Counted from the stretch's first letter, positions 1 through 8,985 are shown. The stretch: DNA of 64,000 bases from Pseudosporangium ferrugineum (GCF_003002065.1 NZ_PVZG01000001.1:186001-250000); one strand, 5' to 3'. Notes: generated by a model from the sequence alone, not told the origin. Translations and numbers: made by a program.

Positions 1-1
1 C

Positions 2-244
2 TCCGCCGTCCTGCTCGCCGGGCGGGTCCCGGCCGGCGGCGGCCTGGTCCTGACCGTGACCGCCGCGACCCCCCGCCCCCACCAGCTGCGGTTTCCCGCC
101 GCGCCGGGGCCCGCGGAGCTGCGCGCGGCGATCCTGGACGCCGTAGGTGACGGCTGGTTCGACGACGTGCACGGGCTGCCGGCCTGGCGGCGGCACCTGA
201 CCCTGCGCTACGCCGAGGAGATCCGCGCGGAGCTGGCCCGATGA
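2..244 (+). CDS. Molybdenum hydroxylase FAD-binding subunit, C-terminal end (partial)
   Basis: The first base of the window lies inside this gene, so only about the last 80 codons are seen. The frame is open from base 2 and ends in ...RAELAR with a TGA that overlaps the ATG of the next gene (ATGA). The tail, with a final arginine-rich helix (PAWRRHLTLRYAEEI), resembles the C-terminal domain of CoxM/XdhB-type FAD subunits. These pass electrons from the Fe-S clusters of the partner subunit to NAD+. The assignment rests mainly on the overlap with the fused Fe-S/molybdopterin gene downstream, which normally needs such a subunit; the fragment alone is short. Confidence 0.7.
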   Translation, partial: SAVLLAGRVPAGGGLVLTVTAATPRPHQLRFPAAPGPAELRAAILDAVGDGWFDDVHGLPAWRRHLTLRYAEEIRAELAR

Positions 245-2895
245 CGGTCCGGATCAACGGTACGGACCACGACCGCGACCCGCGACCCGGGCAGTGCCTG
301 CGGACGTTCCTGCGCGAGCAGGGCTGCTTCGGCGTCAAGAAGGGCTGCGACACCGGCGACTGCGGCGCGTGCACCGTCCACGTCGACGGCGTGCCCGTGC
401 ACAGTTGCGTGTATCCCGCGTTCCGGGCGCGCGGCCGGCAGGTCACCACGATCGAGGGGCTGGCCGCGCCGGACGGCCTGCACCCGGTGCAGCAGCGGTT
501 CCTGGACGCGCAGGGCTTCCAGTGCGGGTTCTGCACCGCCGGGATGATCATGACCACGGCGGCGCTGGACGACGAGAAGCTGGCCGACCTGCCGCGAGCG
601 CTCAAGGGCAACCTGTGCCGGTGCACCGGCTACCGCGCGATCGCCGACGCGATCCACGGCGCGGGCGGCGTCGGCGAGCCCCGCGCGGGCGAGGCGGTCG
701 GGGCGAGCACCGGCGCGCCGGCCGGCCCGGAGGTCGTCACGGGCACCGCCCGGTACACGTTCGACCTGGACGTGCCCGGGTTGCTGCACCTCAAGGTGCT
801 GCGGTCGCCGCACGCCCACGCCCGGATCCTCGGCATCGACACGGCGGAGGCGCTGGCGGTGCCGGGCGTACGGGCGGTGCTGACCCACGCGGACGCCCCG
901 GCGCGGCTGTTCTCCACCGCCCGCCACGAGAACCCGGGCGAGGACCCGGCGGACACCCGGGTCCTCGACGACGTGGTGCGTCACGTCGGCCAGCGCGTCG
1001 CCGCCGTCGTCGCCGAGACCGAGGGCGCCGCCGAGGAGGGGTGCCGGCGGTTGCGGGTCACGTACGAGGTGCTGCCCGCGGTCCTGGACCCGTTCGAGGC
1101 GCTGCGGCCGGGAGCCCCGCTGGTGCACGGCGACAAGGGCGCGGCCGGCAACGTCGCCGGGGAACTGCACGCCGAGCTGGGTTCGGTGGCCGACGGCTTC
1201 GCCGCCGCCGACGTGGTCCACGAGGAGACGTTCCGCACGCCGCGGGTCCAGCACGCCAGCCTGGAGACGCACGGCGCGATCGGCTGGTTCGACGAGCGCG
1301 GGCGGCTGACCCTGCGGTCCAGCACGCAGACGCCGTTCCTGACCCGGCGGGCCCTGGCCGACCTCTACGACCTGCCGCTGAGCGAGGTGCGGGTGCTGAC
1401 CGGGCGGGTCGGCGGCGGCTTCGGCGGCAAGCAGGAGATGCTGGTCGAGGACCTGGTCGCGCTGGCGGTGCGGCGGACCGGGGCGCCGGTCAAGCTCGAG
1501 TACACCCGGGCCGAGCAGTTCACCTCGGCGACCACCCGGCACCCCTTCACCGTACGGATCAGAGCCGGCGCCCGCCGCGACGGCACCCTCACGGCACTCG
1601 AACTGCACGTCGTCACGGACACCGGCGCGTACGGCAACCACGGCCCGTCGGTGATGTACCACGGCTGCCACGAGTCGATCGCCGTCTACCGCTGCCCCGC
1701 CAAGAAGGTCGACGCGTACGCCGTCTACACCCACACCGTCCCCTCCGGAGCGTTCCGCGGCTACGGCCTGGGCCAGGTGTCCTTCGCCGTGGAGTCGATG
1801 CTGGACGAACTGGCCCGGCGGCTCGGGCTGGACCCGGTGGTGCTGCGCGAGCGCAACGTGGTCTGCCCCGGCGAGCCGCTCGCCGCGCCCGGCGACCACG
1901 CCGACGACCTGCTGATCGGCAGCTACGGCCTGGACCAGTGCCTGGACGTGATGCGCGAGGCCGCCGCCGCCCCGCCCGGCCCCGCCGCCCCGCCCGGCTG
2001 GCTCGTCGGCGACGGCATGGCGATCGCGATGATCGCGGCCGGCCCGCCCGGCGGCCACCTCGCCGACGCCGCCGTGACCCTGCTGAGCGACGGCCGGTAC
2101 GAGGTGGCCGTCGGCACCGCGGAGTTCGGCAACGGCAGCACCACCGTGCACACCCAGATCACCGCGGACGCCCTGGGCACCACCCCGGACCGGATCGTCG
2201 TCCGCCAGTCGGACACGGACCTGGTCGGCCACGACACCGGCGCGTTCGCCTCGACCGGCGTGGTCGTCGCGGGCCACGCCGTGCTGCGCGCCGCCACCGC
2301 GCTGCGGGCGCGGATCCTGGCCCTGACCGGCGGCGTCACGCTCACCGCCGACGCGGTGGAGCTGCCCGGCGGCGCGCTGCTGACCCTGAAGGACCTCGCC
2401 GCGTCGTCGGGCGCGCCGATCCTGGCCCGGGGCGAGTGGACCGGTACGCCGCGCAGCGTCGCCTTCAACGCCCAGTGGTTCCGCATCGCGGTGGACCCGG
2501 CCACGGGCGAACTCCGCATCCTGCGCAGCGTGCACAGCGCCGACGCCGGCCGGGTGATGAACCCGTTGCAGTGCCGCGGCCAGGTCGAGGGCGGCGTCGC
2601 GCAGGCGCTCGGCTCGGCCCTCACCGAACGCATGGTCATCGACGGGCACGGCGCGGTCACCACGACCGGCTTCCGGCAGTACCACCTGCCGGCCTTCGCG
2701 GACGTGCCGCGCACGGAGGTGGTGTTCGCCCGCACCGAGGACACGATCGGGCCGCTCGGGGCGAAGTCGATGAGCGAGAGCCCGTACAACCCGGTGGCGC
2801 CGGCCCTGGCCAACGCCCTGCGCGACGCCACCGGTATCCGCTTCACCGAGCTGCCGTTCACCCCCGACCGGATCTGGCAGCGGCTCCAGGGCTGA
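241..2895 (+). CDS. Xanthine/aldehyde dehydrogenase-type molybdenum hydroxylase, fused Fe-S and molybdopterin subunits
   Basis: 884 residues. The N-terminus is a two-cluster [2Fe-2S] module: C36, C41, C44, C56 form the plant-ferredoxin-type site and C95, C98, C126, C128 the second site (QCGFCTAGM and LCRCTGYRA). From about residue 160 to the end it is a molybdopterin-binding subunit, with GGGFGGKQE, the GAFRGYG loop and, near the C-terminus, GAKSMSESPYNP carrying the likely catalytic glutamate E846. In most bacteria these two parts are separate proteins, so this is a natural fusion. It is translationally coupled to the FAD subunit (ATGA overlap), giving an FAD + FeS-Mo pair. Substrate (purine, nicotinate or aldehyde) cannot be read from sequence. 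No signal peptide is seen, so it should be cytosolic. Confidence 0.88.
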   Translation: MTVRINGTDHDRDPRPGQCLRTFLREQGCFGVKKGCDTGDCGACTVHVDGVPVHSCVYPAFRARGRQVTTIEGLAAPDGLHPVQQRFLDAQGFQCGFCTAGMIMTTAALDDEKLADLPRALKGNLCRCTGYRAIADAIHGAGGVGEPRAGEAVGASTGAPAGPEVVTGTARYTFDLDVPGLLHLKVLRSPHAHARILGIDTAEALAVPGVRAVLTHADAPARLFSTARHENPGEDPADTRVLDDVVRHVGQRVAAVVAETEGAAEEGCRRLRVTYEVLPAVLDPFEALRPGAPLVHGDKGAAGNVAGELHAELGSVADGFAAADVVHEETFRTPRVQHASLETHGAIGWFDERGRLTLRSSTQTPFLTRRALADLYDLPLSEVRVLTGRVGGGFGGKQEMLVEDLVALAVRRTGAPVKLEYTRAEQFTSATTRHPFTVRIRAGARRDGTLTALELHVVTDTGAYGNHGPSVMYHGCHESIAVYRCPAKKVDAYAVYTHTVPSGAFRGYGLGQVSFAVESMLDELARRLGLDPVVLRERNVVCPGEPLAAPGDHADDLLIGSYGLDQCLDVMREAAAAPPGPAAPPGWLVGDGMAIAMIAAGPPGGHLADAAVTLLSDGRYEVAVGTAEFGNGSTTVHTQITADALGTTPDRIVVRQSDTDLVGHDTGAFASTGVVVAGHAVLRAATALRARILALTGGVTLTADAVELPGGALLTLKDLAASSGAPILARGEWTGTPRSVAFNAQWFRIAVDPATGELRILRSVHSADAGRVMNPLQCRGQVEGGVAQALGSALTERMVIDGHGAVTTTGFRQYHLPAFADVPRTEVVFARTEDTIGPLGAKSMSESPYNPVAPALANALRDATGIRFTELPFTPDRIWQRLQG

Positions 2896-2915
2896 CCGCC
2901 TCCGGGCAGGGCGGT
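2895..2915. terminator. Weak hairpin after the molybdenum hydroxylase
   Basis: ACCGCC and GGCGGT form a 6-bp stem around a 9-base loop, starting at the stop codon of the hydroxylase gene. There is no T run. It lies between two convergent genes, so termination is plausible but unproven. Confidence 0.3.
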
Positions 2916-2974
2916 GCGGCACGCGAGCGACCAGCTGCCGCCGTTCGCCGCAAGCTGTGGATCGGCATCGCTCC

Positions 2975-3595
2975 TCAGCGATCGGCAGCGGATGGTTCGC
3001 GAAGTGCGGCCAGCACGACGCCGTCGATGATCGCGAGCATGAACTCCTCGTCGACGGCCTGTTGCATGAAGAACGCGCGGTAGGCCGCCATCGACGGGAT
3101 CACCTGCGCCAGAGCGTCGAGGTGGGGCGGCGGGGCGTACTCGCCCCGATCGACGGCCCGCTGGATCAGGAACCGGTAGGCGGCGGTCGACGGCTCGACG
3201 ATGGCCCTGGTCACGGCGTCCACGGCCCTGGGGGTGCGGGTGATCATGGCCGAGACACTGCTCAGGATGCGCAGGCGCCGCTCGCTGCCGCCCATCCAGT
3301 TCGGGTCCAGCAGAGCCAGGAAGTCCGAGCGCAGTGTGCCGGTGTCCGGCAGGCCGTCCGGGCCCAGGTCGGCCGAGTCGGTGCAGGCGATGGCGGCCAG
3401 GATCAGCTCGTCCTTGCCCTCCCAGCGGCGGTAGATGGTGTGCCTTCCCGCTCCGGCCCGGGCCGCGACCAACTCGATGGTGACGTCGGCGTAGTCCGTC
3501 TCCGCGAGCACGTCGAGGGTGGCCTGCAGGATCCGCGCGTCCTTCTCAGGGTCGCGCCGGCGTCCGGCCTTACCCGCCGTGGGAGCGCTGGTCAT
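2975..3595 (-). CDS. TetR family transcriptional regulator
   Basis: About 206 residues from the ATG at 3595 (MTSAPTAGKAGRRRD). An upstream in-frame extension would run through the intergenic inverted repeats and is not used. The N-terminal helix-turn-helix covers roughly residues 15-65 (ILQATLDVLAETDY, VAARAGAGRHTIYRRWEGK), and the rest is a helical ligand-binding and dimerisation domain with an aromatic-rich tail (MAAYRAFFMQQAVDEEF). It is divergent from a SnoaL-like gene, and two perfect inverted repeats lie between the two start codons. By the usual logic of the family it represses itself and its neighbour until a small molecule binds. The ligand is unknown. Confidence 0.9.
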   Translation of the reverse strand: MTSAPTAGKAGRRRDPEKDARILQATLDVLAETDYADVTIELVAARAGAGRHTIYRRWEGKDELILAAIACTDSADLGPDGLPDTGTLRSDFLALLDPNWMGGSERRLRILSSVSAMITRTPRAVDAVTRAIVEPSTAAYRFLIQRAVDRGEYAPPPHLDALAQVIPSMAAYRAFFMQQAVDEEFMLAIIDGVVLAALREPSAADR

Positions 3596-3599
3596 CCCG

Positions 3600-3617
3600 T
3601 GATGGTACGCACCATCA
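3600..3617. promoter_or_regulatory. Inverted repeat, probable TetR operator 1
   Basis: TGATGGT-ACGC-ACCATCA, a perfect 7+7 inverted repeat with a 4-base spacer, 5 bases upstream of the TetR start codon. Size and position suit autoregulation; binding itself is inferred. Confidence 0.7.
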
Positions 3618-3621
3618 ATTG

Positions 3622-3639
3622 CGGCACTGGATAGTGCCG
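3622..3639. promoter_or_regulatory. Inverted repeat, probable operator 2
   Basis: CGGCACT-GGAT-AGTGCCG, a second perfect 7+7 repeat with a 4-base spacer. It has a different sequence from the repeat at 3600-3617, so one regulator may not read both. It lies 44 bases upstream of the SnoaL-like start and could overlap its promoter. Confidence 0.6.
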
Positions 3640-3683
3640 TATTAGCGTGGGGCGTCCCACCGATCCGATCCAGGAGAACCACC

Positions 3684-4121
3684 ATGCACAGCAACGACGT
3701 TCAGGAACTGCTCGACCGCGCCGCCATCACCGACGTGCTGTACCGGATCGCCCGCGCGATGGACAGCAAGGACTGGGACCTGCTCGCGGCCGGCTACACC
3801 GAGGATGCCCAGGGCGACTACGTCAACGCCGCCGCCGGCGGGCGCGCGGAGATCGTCGAGGGCACCCGGGCCTTCCTGGGGCCGCTCGATGCGACCCAGC
3901 ACGCCGTGCACAACATCGAGGTCAGCATCGACGGCGACACCGCCACCACCCACGCCACGATGACGGCCCAGCACGTGCGAGGTGAAGAGCAGTTCCTGTT
4001 GGGCGGCACCTATGACGACACCTTCCGGCGTACCGAGCAGGGCTGGCAGATCAGCAACCGCCGCATCCGGGGCCTCTGGAGCACAGGGAACCCGGCCGTT
4101 CTCACGGTGCCCGTCTCCTGA
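3684..4121 (+). CDS. SnoaL-like / nuclear transport factor 2 fold protein
   Basis: 145 residues. The start codon follows an AGGAGA Shine-Dalgarno at the usual spacing. An N-terminal helix pair (LLDRAAITDVLYRIARAMDSKDWDLL) is followed by a curved sheet (HAVHNIEVSIDGDTATTHATM, WQISNRRIRGLW), typical of the SnoaL_4 branch of small cyclases, isomerases and ring-hydroxylating enzyme partners. It is divergently paired with a TetR regulator, so expression is probably inducible. The exact reaction cannot be predicted from this fold. Confidence 0.82.
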   Translation: MHSNDVQELLDRAAITDVLYRIARAMDSKDWDLLAAGYTEDAQGDYVNAAAGGRAEIVEGTRAFLGPLDATQHAVHNIEVSIDGDTATTHATMTAQHVRGEEQFLLGGTYDDTFRRTEQGWQISNRRIRGLWSTGNPAVLTVPVS

Positions 4122-4249
4122 CCGGGGCCGGCACACGATCGCCGCCGGCAGGTTTCCCCTGCGAGCAGCGTCCTGGTCTCACCGGCGTCGGACGCCGACG
4201 AGGACAGCGGGTCGAATATCGCGGTTGGTTACCGGCCCGGAGACCGTGA

Positions 4250-4673
4250 CTAGCGGTACAGCCGCAGGTCGGCGATGCTCCACCAGTGCGGGCTCGTGCC
4301 GGTGTTGGTGATCCGTACGTAGCGGGCCCGGGTCGGCGGCACCCGGACGGTCGTCAGCTGGCCGGTGCCGCGGCCCGTGGCGAGCGTGCGCCAGTGCGTA
4401 CCGTCGTTGCTCGCCGCCAGTTCCCAGGAGCGGGCGTAGTCGCCGAGGTTGTCGCCGCTGTCGACGGCGATCTCACGGAACCGGCGGGGCGTGCCGAAGT
4501 CGGCGCGCAGGTACTGGCCGGGCGCCTGGGCGGCGGCGCTGGACCAGCGGGTGGACGCGTCGCCGTCGACGGCCGCCGCCGGGTTGTCGCCCGACGGGCA
4601 GGCAGTGGCGGTGGCGTCGCCGGGCGGCAGGAGGCGGCCGGCGGCGGGGAGGGCGCCGCGGGGCCAGGTGAAG
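4250..4673 (-). pseudogene. F5/8 type C (discoidin/CBM32-like) domain, 3' remnant
   Basis: The minus frame ending with TAG at 4250 encodes a clear discoidin domain: NPAAAVDGDASTRWSS near the start, YLRADFGTPRRFREIAVDSG, SWELAASNDGTHW, and the closing ARYVRITNTG...WSIADLRLY. Such domains usually sit at the C-terminus of secreted glycosidases or polysaccharide-binding proteins. There is no signal peptide, catalytic domain or credible start: the domain begins only a few dozen residues from where the opposite strand turns into a LacI tail. It is best read as the 3' end of a glycoside hydrolase gene whose 5' part was deleted. The upstream boundary is approximate. Confidence 0.65.
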
Positions 4674-4796
4674 GGCCGGATGGCGGTGTCCCTGCTGGTC
4701 CGGGTCCTCGAGCGGCACGCGGTCGAGGCGCTGCACGTGGAGCTCGCCACCGAGCTCGTCGTCAGGGACTCCACCGGAACCGCTCCGGCCCGATAG
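4674..4796 (+). pseudogene. LacI family regulator, 3' remnant
   Basis: The plus frame ending with TAG at 4794-4796 reads GRMAVSLLVRVLERH and then VELATELVVRDSTG, which matches the conserved last 40 residues of LacI regulators (GRxAVxLL... and LPTRLVVRESTxP). Everything upstream of about 4670 lacks the effector domain and the helix-turn-helix. It points away from the discoidin remnant. A sugar hydrolase divergent from its LacI repressor is a common arrangement, so one deletion across the shared promoter region would explain both fragments. Confidence 0.6.
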
Positions 4797-4805
4797 GGTT
4801 CGCCC

Positions 4806-5852
4806 GTGACCTCCTTCGCGATCGTGGGCGCCGGCTGGCGCGCGGAGATGTTCTGGCGGCTCGCCGCGAGCCTCGACGACCTCGACTGCGTCGGCGCGGT
4901 GGTGCGCACGCCGCGGACGCTGCCGGTGCCCTCGTACGCCTCGCTGGCCGAGTGCGTGGAGCAGGCCCGGCCCGACTTCATCGTCACCGCGGTGTCCTGG
5001 GGCGCGAGCCCGGGGATGATCGTCGAGGCGGTCGAGCGCGGGCTGCCGGTGCTGGCCGAGACGCCGCCCGCGCCGGACGCCGACGGGCTGCGGGCGCTGT
5101 GGGCGGCGGTCGGCGAATCCGGGCTGGTCCAGGTCGCGGAGCAGTATCTGCTCGTGCCCTCGCACGCCGCCCGCGCCGCCGCCGTGCGGCTCGGCCTGAT
5201 CGGCACCCCGACCCAGGTGCAGGTCTCGTCGACGCACATGTACCACGCGGTGTCGCTGATCCGGGGGCTGCTCGGGGTGGGGCGCGAGCCGGTCACCGTG
5301 CGCGCGAGCCGGACCACCGCTCCCCTGGTCGACCCGCTGACCCGCGACGGCTGGACCGACGACCCGGACCCGCGGCCGGCCACCACCACCATCGCCACCC
5401 TGGACTTCGGCGAGGGCCGCTCCGGCGTCTACGACTTCACCGCCAACCAGTGGCACAACCAGCTGCGCTTCCGCCGGCTGCTGGTCCGCGGCACCCACGG
5501 CGAGCTGCGCGACGACGAGGTGGTCCGGCTGGCCGCCCCGCGTACGGTGATCCGCTCGCCGCTGGTGCGCCGCCAGACCGGCTACGACCTGGACCTCGAC
5601 GGCTTCGACACGGACACGATCACGCTCGGCGGCGAGGTGCTCTACCGCAACCCGTACCCCGGGCGGCGCTGGAGCGACGAGGAGATCGCGATCGCCACCC
5701 TGCTGGACGCGACCGCCGCCTGGGTGCGCGGCACCGCGCCGGCGCCGTACCCGCTGGCCGACGGCGCCCACGACCACCTGATCGCGCTCGCGATCGAGGA
5801 AGCCGCCGACACCGACCGCACGGTGACCACGGCGGCGGAGGACTGGGCGTAA
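4806..5852 (+). CDS. Gfo/Idh/MocA family NAD(P)-dependent oxidoreductase
   Basis: 348 residues from a GTG start. The Rossmann motif is at the very N-terminus (FAIVGAGWRAEMFWRLAA), and a degenerate EKP-like motif follows around residue 80 (LPVLAETPPAP, with T-P where lysine-proline is usual). The C-terminal alpha/beta domain contains TTTIATLDFGEGRSGVYDFT and the substrate-side histidines. The family oxidises or isomerises sugars and inositols with NAD(P). Loss of the usual lysine in the EKP motif may mean altered catalysis. It lies just downstream of the truncated LacI gene and may be the survivor of the same sugar-use locus. Confidence 0.85.
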   Translation: MTSFAIVGAGWRAEMFWRLAASLDDLDCVGAVVRTPRTLPVPSYASLAECVEQARPDFIVTAVSWGASPGMIVEAVERGLPVLAETPPAPDADGLRALWAAVGESGLVQVAEQYLLVPSHAARAAAVRLGLIGTPTQVQVSSTHMYHAVSLIRGLLGVGREPVTVRASRTTAPLVDPLTRDGWTDDPDPRPATTTIATLDFGEGRSGVYDFTANQWHNQLRFRRLLVRGTHGELRDDEVVRLAAPRTVIRSPLVRRQTGYDLDLDGFDTDTITLGGEVLYRNPYPGRRWSDEEIAIATLLDATAAWVRGTAPAPYPLADGAHDHLIALAIEEAADTDRTVTTAAEDWA

Positions 5853-5941
5853 TCCGGTTGCGGAACGCCGGAGCGGGTCAGGAGCGGCACGCGGCGGCCG
5901 ATCGGAAGATCGACCCCGCATTCCGTCCGGACGGAGCCCGC

Positions 5942-8900
5942 ATGAACCCGCGAACCGCTCGCGCGTGCTTCGCCGGCTGGCTGGCGCTGCTCACCGGCAT
6001 CTACTACGCCTGGCCCGCCACGCACCTGTACTCGTGGGCGGCGATCGGGCTCTCCGGGGTGGCCGCGATCGTGCTGGGCGTCCGCGTCCACCGCCCCGCG
6101 CAGCGGCTGCCGTGGTATCTGATCGCCGCCGCGCTGCTCTTCTTCGTCTCCGGCGACACCATCTACTACGCCCAGGTCACGCTCGGGCTCGACGCGCCCT
6201 TCCCCGGCCCCGCCGACGTCCTGTACGTGCTCGTCTACCCGCTTCTCGCGGGCGGTCTGGTGCTGTTCGTCCGGGCCCGCTCCGGCGACCGGAACCGGGC
6301 CGCCCTGCTCGACGCGCTGGTGCCGACGGTCAGCCTCGGCCTGCTGTCCTGGGTCTACCTGATCGCGCCGTACACCCGGGACACCGAGCTGAGCCTGGCC
6401 GAGAAGGCGGTGTCGGTCGCGTACCCGCTCGGCGACGTGCTGGCCCTGGCGATCCTGCTGCGCGTGCTCACCTCCCCCGGCGGCAAGCCCGCGGCGGTCC
6501 GGCTGCTGTCGCTGAGCATCGTCGGCGTCCTCGTCTCCGACGTCATGTACGGCCTCGCCCGCCTCGGCAACGGCTGGGCGGTCGGCGGTCCGGTCGACCT
6601 CGGCTGGATCGTCCTCTACGGCGCCGCCGGGCTCGCCGCGCTGCACCCGTCGATGACCTGGCTGACCCGCGACGCCACCGCAGGCGACGCCCCGCCCACG
6701 GTGGGCGGGCGCCGGCTGGCGCTGCTGACCCTCGCGGCCCTCATCGCCCCCGGCGTCCTGCTCGCCGAGCACCTCGCCGGCGAGGTCGTGGACGCGCCGG
6801 TCATCGCGGCCGGGTCGGCCGTGCTCGTGCTGCTGGTCATGGCGCGCGTCGGCGGCCTGCTCGAGGAGCAGCGCCGGGCGCACCACCGGGAGCGGGCGCT
6901 GCGCCGGGCCACCGCCGCCCTCGCCGGCGCCGCGACCGGGGACGACGTGCGGGCGGCGGTGCGGACCGCGATCGCCACGATCATGCCGCCGGGCGAGGCG
7001 TACACGCTGGTGACCGGGGAGCCGGTGCCGCTGGGCGACGCGAGCACCATGGAGCTGGGGGTCAGCCTGGTCCCCGCCGACCCGGCCGTCGCCGGATTCC
7101 CGTACGTGCTGCAGGCCGCCATGGTCGTGCCCGGTCCCCCGCCCGCCCGGGCCGTCGTCCGGCTGTCCGCGCCGGCGGCGACGCTGCGGGCCGTACGCCC
7201 CGCGGTGCAGGCCCTGTTCGCCCAGGTGGGGCTCGTGGTGGAGCGGATCGCGCTGGCCGGCGAGATCAGCCGCCGCGACGGCGAGGCGTACTTCCGGACC
7301 CTGATCCAGAGCGCGTCCGACGTGATCCTCATCGTCGGCGACGAGGACGAGATCCGCTACGCGAGCCCGTCCGCCGGCCCGGTCCTCGGCCGGCCCGACC
7401 TCACCGGCTCCCCGCTCATCCGGCTGGTCGCCGACACCCACCACGACGAGCTGGCCGCCCTGCTGGTGCGTGCCCGCGCCGGGAACCGCGACGGCACCGA
7501 CCTCACCGTCGTCTGCGCCGACCGCCGCCTGCTGCAGGTCGAGTGCATCGCCCGCGACCTGCGCGACGATCCCACCGTACGCGGACTCGTGCTGACCGTG
7601 CGCGACGTGACCGAGCGGCGCCGCCTGGAGAACGACCTCGCTCACCAGGCGTTCCACGACGGGCTCACCGGCCTCGCCAACCGGGCGCTGTTCCGCGACC
7701 GGCTCGAGCAGGCGTTCGCCGCCGCCGTGAGCGCCGGCACCGAGCTGGGCGTGCTCTTCGTCGACCTCGACGACTTCAAGGAGGTCAACGACACCCTCGG
7801 GCACGCGGTCGGCGACCAGCTGCTGGTCGCCGTCGCCCGGCGCATCGCCCAGGCCATCGGGCCGCGCGACACCGCGGCGCGGATGGGCGGGGACGAGTTC
7901 GCCGTCCTGGTCGCCGAGGCGTCCGACGCCCACGCGGCCGAGGGGGTCGCCGCCCGGATCGTGGCCGCGCTCGGCTCGCCGGTCGAGGTCAGCGACGGCC
8001 TCGGCGGCAGCCACGTGGTCAGCGGGGCGGCCAGCGTCGGCCTCGCCACCGGCCGGGACGCGGACAGCCCCACCGAGCTGCTGCGCCACGCCGACCTCGC
8101 GCTGTACCTGGCGAAGGGTGCCGGCAAGGCCACCTGGCAGCGCTACCGCAGCGACCTGGACACCGCGATGGTGGAGCGGCTCGCGCTGCGTACCGCATTG
8201 CACGAGGCGGTCGAGGACCGGCAGTTCGTGCTCAAGTACCAGCCCATCGTGGAGCTGCCCAGCGGCACGGTCACCGGCGTCGAGGCGCTGATCCGCTGGC
8301 AGCACCCGGAGCGGGGGTTGCTGGGCCCGTACCACTTCATCGAGCTGGCGGAGGAGTCCGGCGCGATCGTCGGCATCGGCGCCTGGGTGCTGCGCGAGGC
8401 GCTGCGGCAGTTCGCCGAGTGGCACGCCGGCGCGCCCGCCGCGCCCCTGCGCTACGTCAGCGTGAACGTGTCGGCCCGGCAGTTCCGGCAGCCCGGCTTC
8501 GTGGACCAGGTCCGCGAGGCGCTCGCCGACACCGGCGCCGCGCCGGAATGGCTGCTGCTCGAGATCACCGAGAGCCTGGTGCTGCGCGACGTCGAGCAGG
8601 TCTGGGCCGACCTCGAGGAGCTACGCGCCCTCGGGGTCCGGATCGCGATCGACGACTTCGGTACGGGCTACTCCTCGCTCAGCTACCTGCGGCAGATCCC
8701 GGTCGACGTGCTGAAGATCGACAAGTCGTTCATCGACGACATCCTGGCCGGCACCCAGCAGCGGGCGCTGGTCGACGCGATCGTCACCCTGGCCCGCCAC
8801 CTGGAGCTGGCCGTGGTCGCCGAGGGCATCGAGCACGAGGAGCAGCGCGTCGTGCTCGCCGCCATGGGCTGCCCGTACGGCCAGGGCTATCTCTTCGCCG

Positions 8901-8956
8901 AGCCGCTCTGGCCGGCCGAGATCACCGCCGGCGCGCGGCCGGGCGTGCCGGCCTGA
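5942..8956 (+). CDS. Membrane PAS-GGDEF-EAL protein (c-di-GMP turnover)
   Basis: 1004 residues. ATG at 5942 is chosen because it starts directly before the first membrane helix and follows GGAG; the frame is open far upstream only through GC bias. Residues ~1-300 hold about nine hydrophobic segments, ~300-440 a linker with GAF-like character, ~445-560 a PAS domain (LIQSASDVILIVGDEDEIRY), ~570-740 GGDEF with an intact motif (RMGGDEFAVLV near 648), and ~760-1000 EAL (GVEALIRWQHPE near 780, DDFGTGYSSLSYL, EGIE). Both catalytic signatures look intact, so synthesis and hydrolysis are both possible. The membrane region is paralogous to that of the GGDEF protein at 10343. Confidence 0.92.
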   Translation: MNPRTARACFAGWLALLTGIYYAWPATHLYSWAAIGLSGVAAIVLGVRVHRPAQRLPWYLIAAALLFFVSGDTIYYAQVTLGLDAPFPGPADVLYVLVYPLLAGGLVLFVRARSGDRNRAALLDALVPTVSLGLLSWVYLIAPYTRDTELSLAEKAVSVAYPLGDVLALAILLRVLTSPGGKPAAVRLLSLSIVGVLVSDVMYGLARLGNGWAVGGPVDLGWIVLYGAAGLAALHPSMTWLTRDATAGDAPPTVGGRRLALLTLAALIAPGVLLAEHLAGEVVDAPVIAAGSAVLVLLVMARVGGLLEEQRRAHHRERALRRATAALAGAATGDDVRAAVRTAIATIMPPGEAYTLVTGEPVPLGDASTMELGVSLVPADPAVAGFPYVLQAAMVVPGPPPARAVVRLSAPAATLRAVRPAVQALFAQVGLVVERIALAGEISRRDGEAYFRTLIQSASDVILIVGDEDEIRYASPSAGPVLGRPDLTGSPLIRLVADTHHDELAALLVRARAGNRDGTDLTVVCADRRLLQVECIARDLRDDPTVRGLVLTVRDVTERRRLENDLAHQAFHDGLTGLANRALFRDRLEQAFAAAVSAGTELGVLFVDLDDFKEVNDTLGHAVGDQLLVAVARRIAQAIGPRDTAARMGGDEFAVLVAEASDAHAAEGVAARIVAALGSPVEVSDGLGGSHVVSGAASVGLATGRDADSPTELLRHADLALYLAKGAGKATWQRYRSDLDTAMVERLALRTALHEAVEDRQFVLKYQPIVELPSGTVTGVEALIRWQHPERGLLGPYHFIELAEESGAIVGIGAWVLREALRQFAEWHAGAPAAPLRYVSVNVSARQFRQPGFVDQVREALADTGAAPEWLLLEITESLVLRDVEQVWADLEELRALGVRIAIDDFGTGYSSLSYLRQIPVDVLKIDKSFIDDILAGTQQRALVDAIVTLARHLELAVVAEGIEHEEQRVVLAAMGCPYGQGYLFAEPLWPAEITAGARPGVPA

Positions 8957-8985
8957 GGCCGCAGGCCGAGCGACGGGACATAACG

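Noticed and set aside
208..2922. 904-residue open frame antisense to the molybdenum hydroxylase
   Set aside because: Composition is Arg/Gly/Val/Ala noise from GC-rich third positions; the plus strand has a complete enzyme with all motifs.
4286..5941. Upstream extension of the PAS-GGDEF-EAL protein to 1556 residues
   Set aside because: It overlaps the oxidoreductase at 4806-5852 in another frame and is Arg/Ala-rich noise; ATG 5942 precedes the first membrane helix and has a ribosome site.
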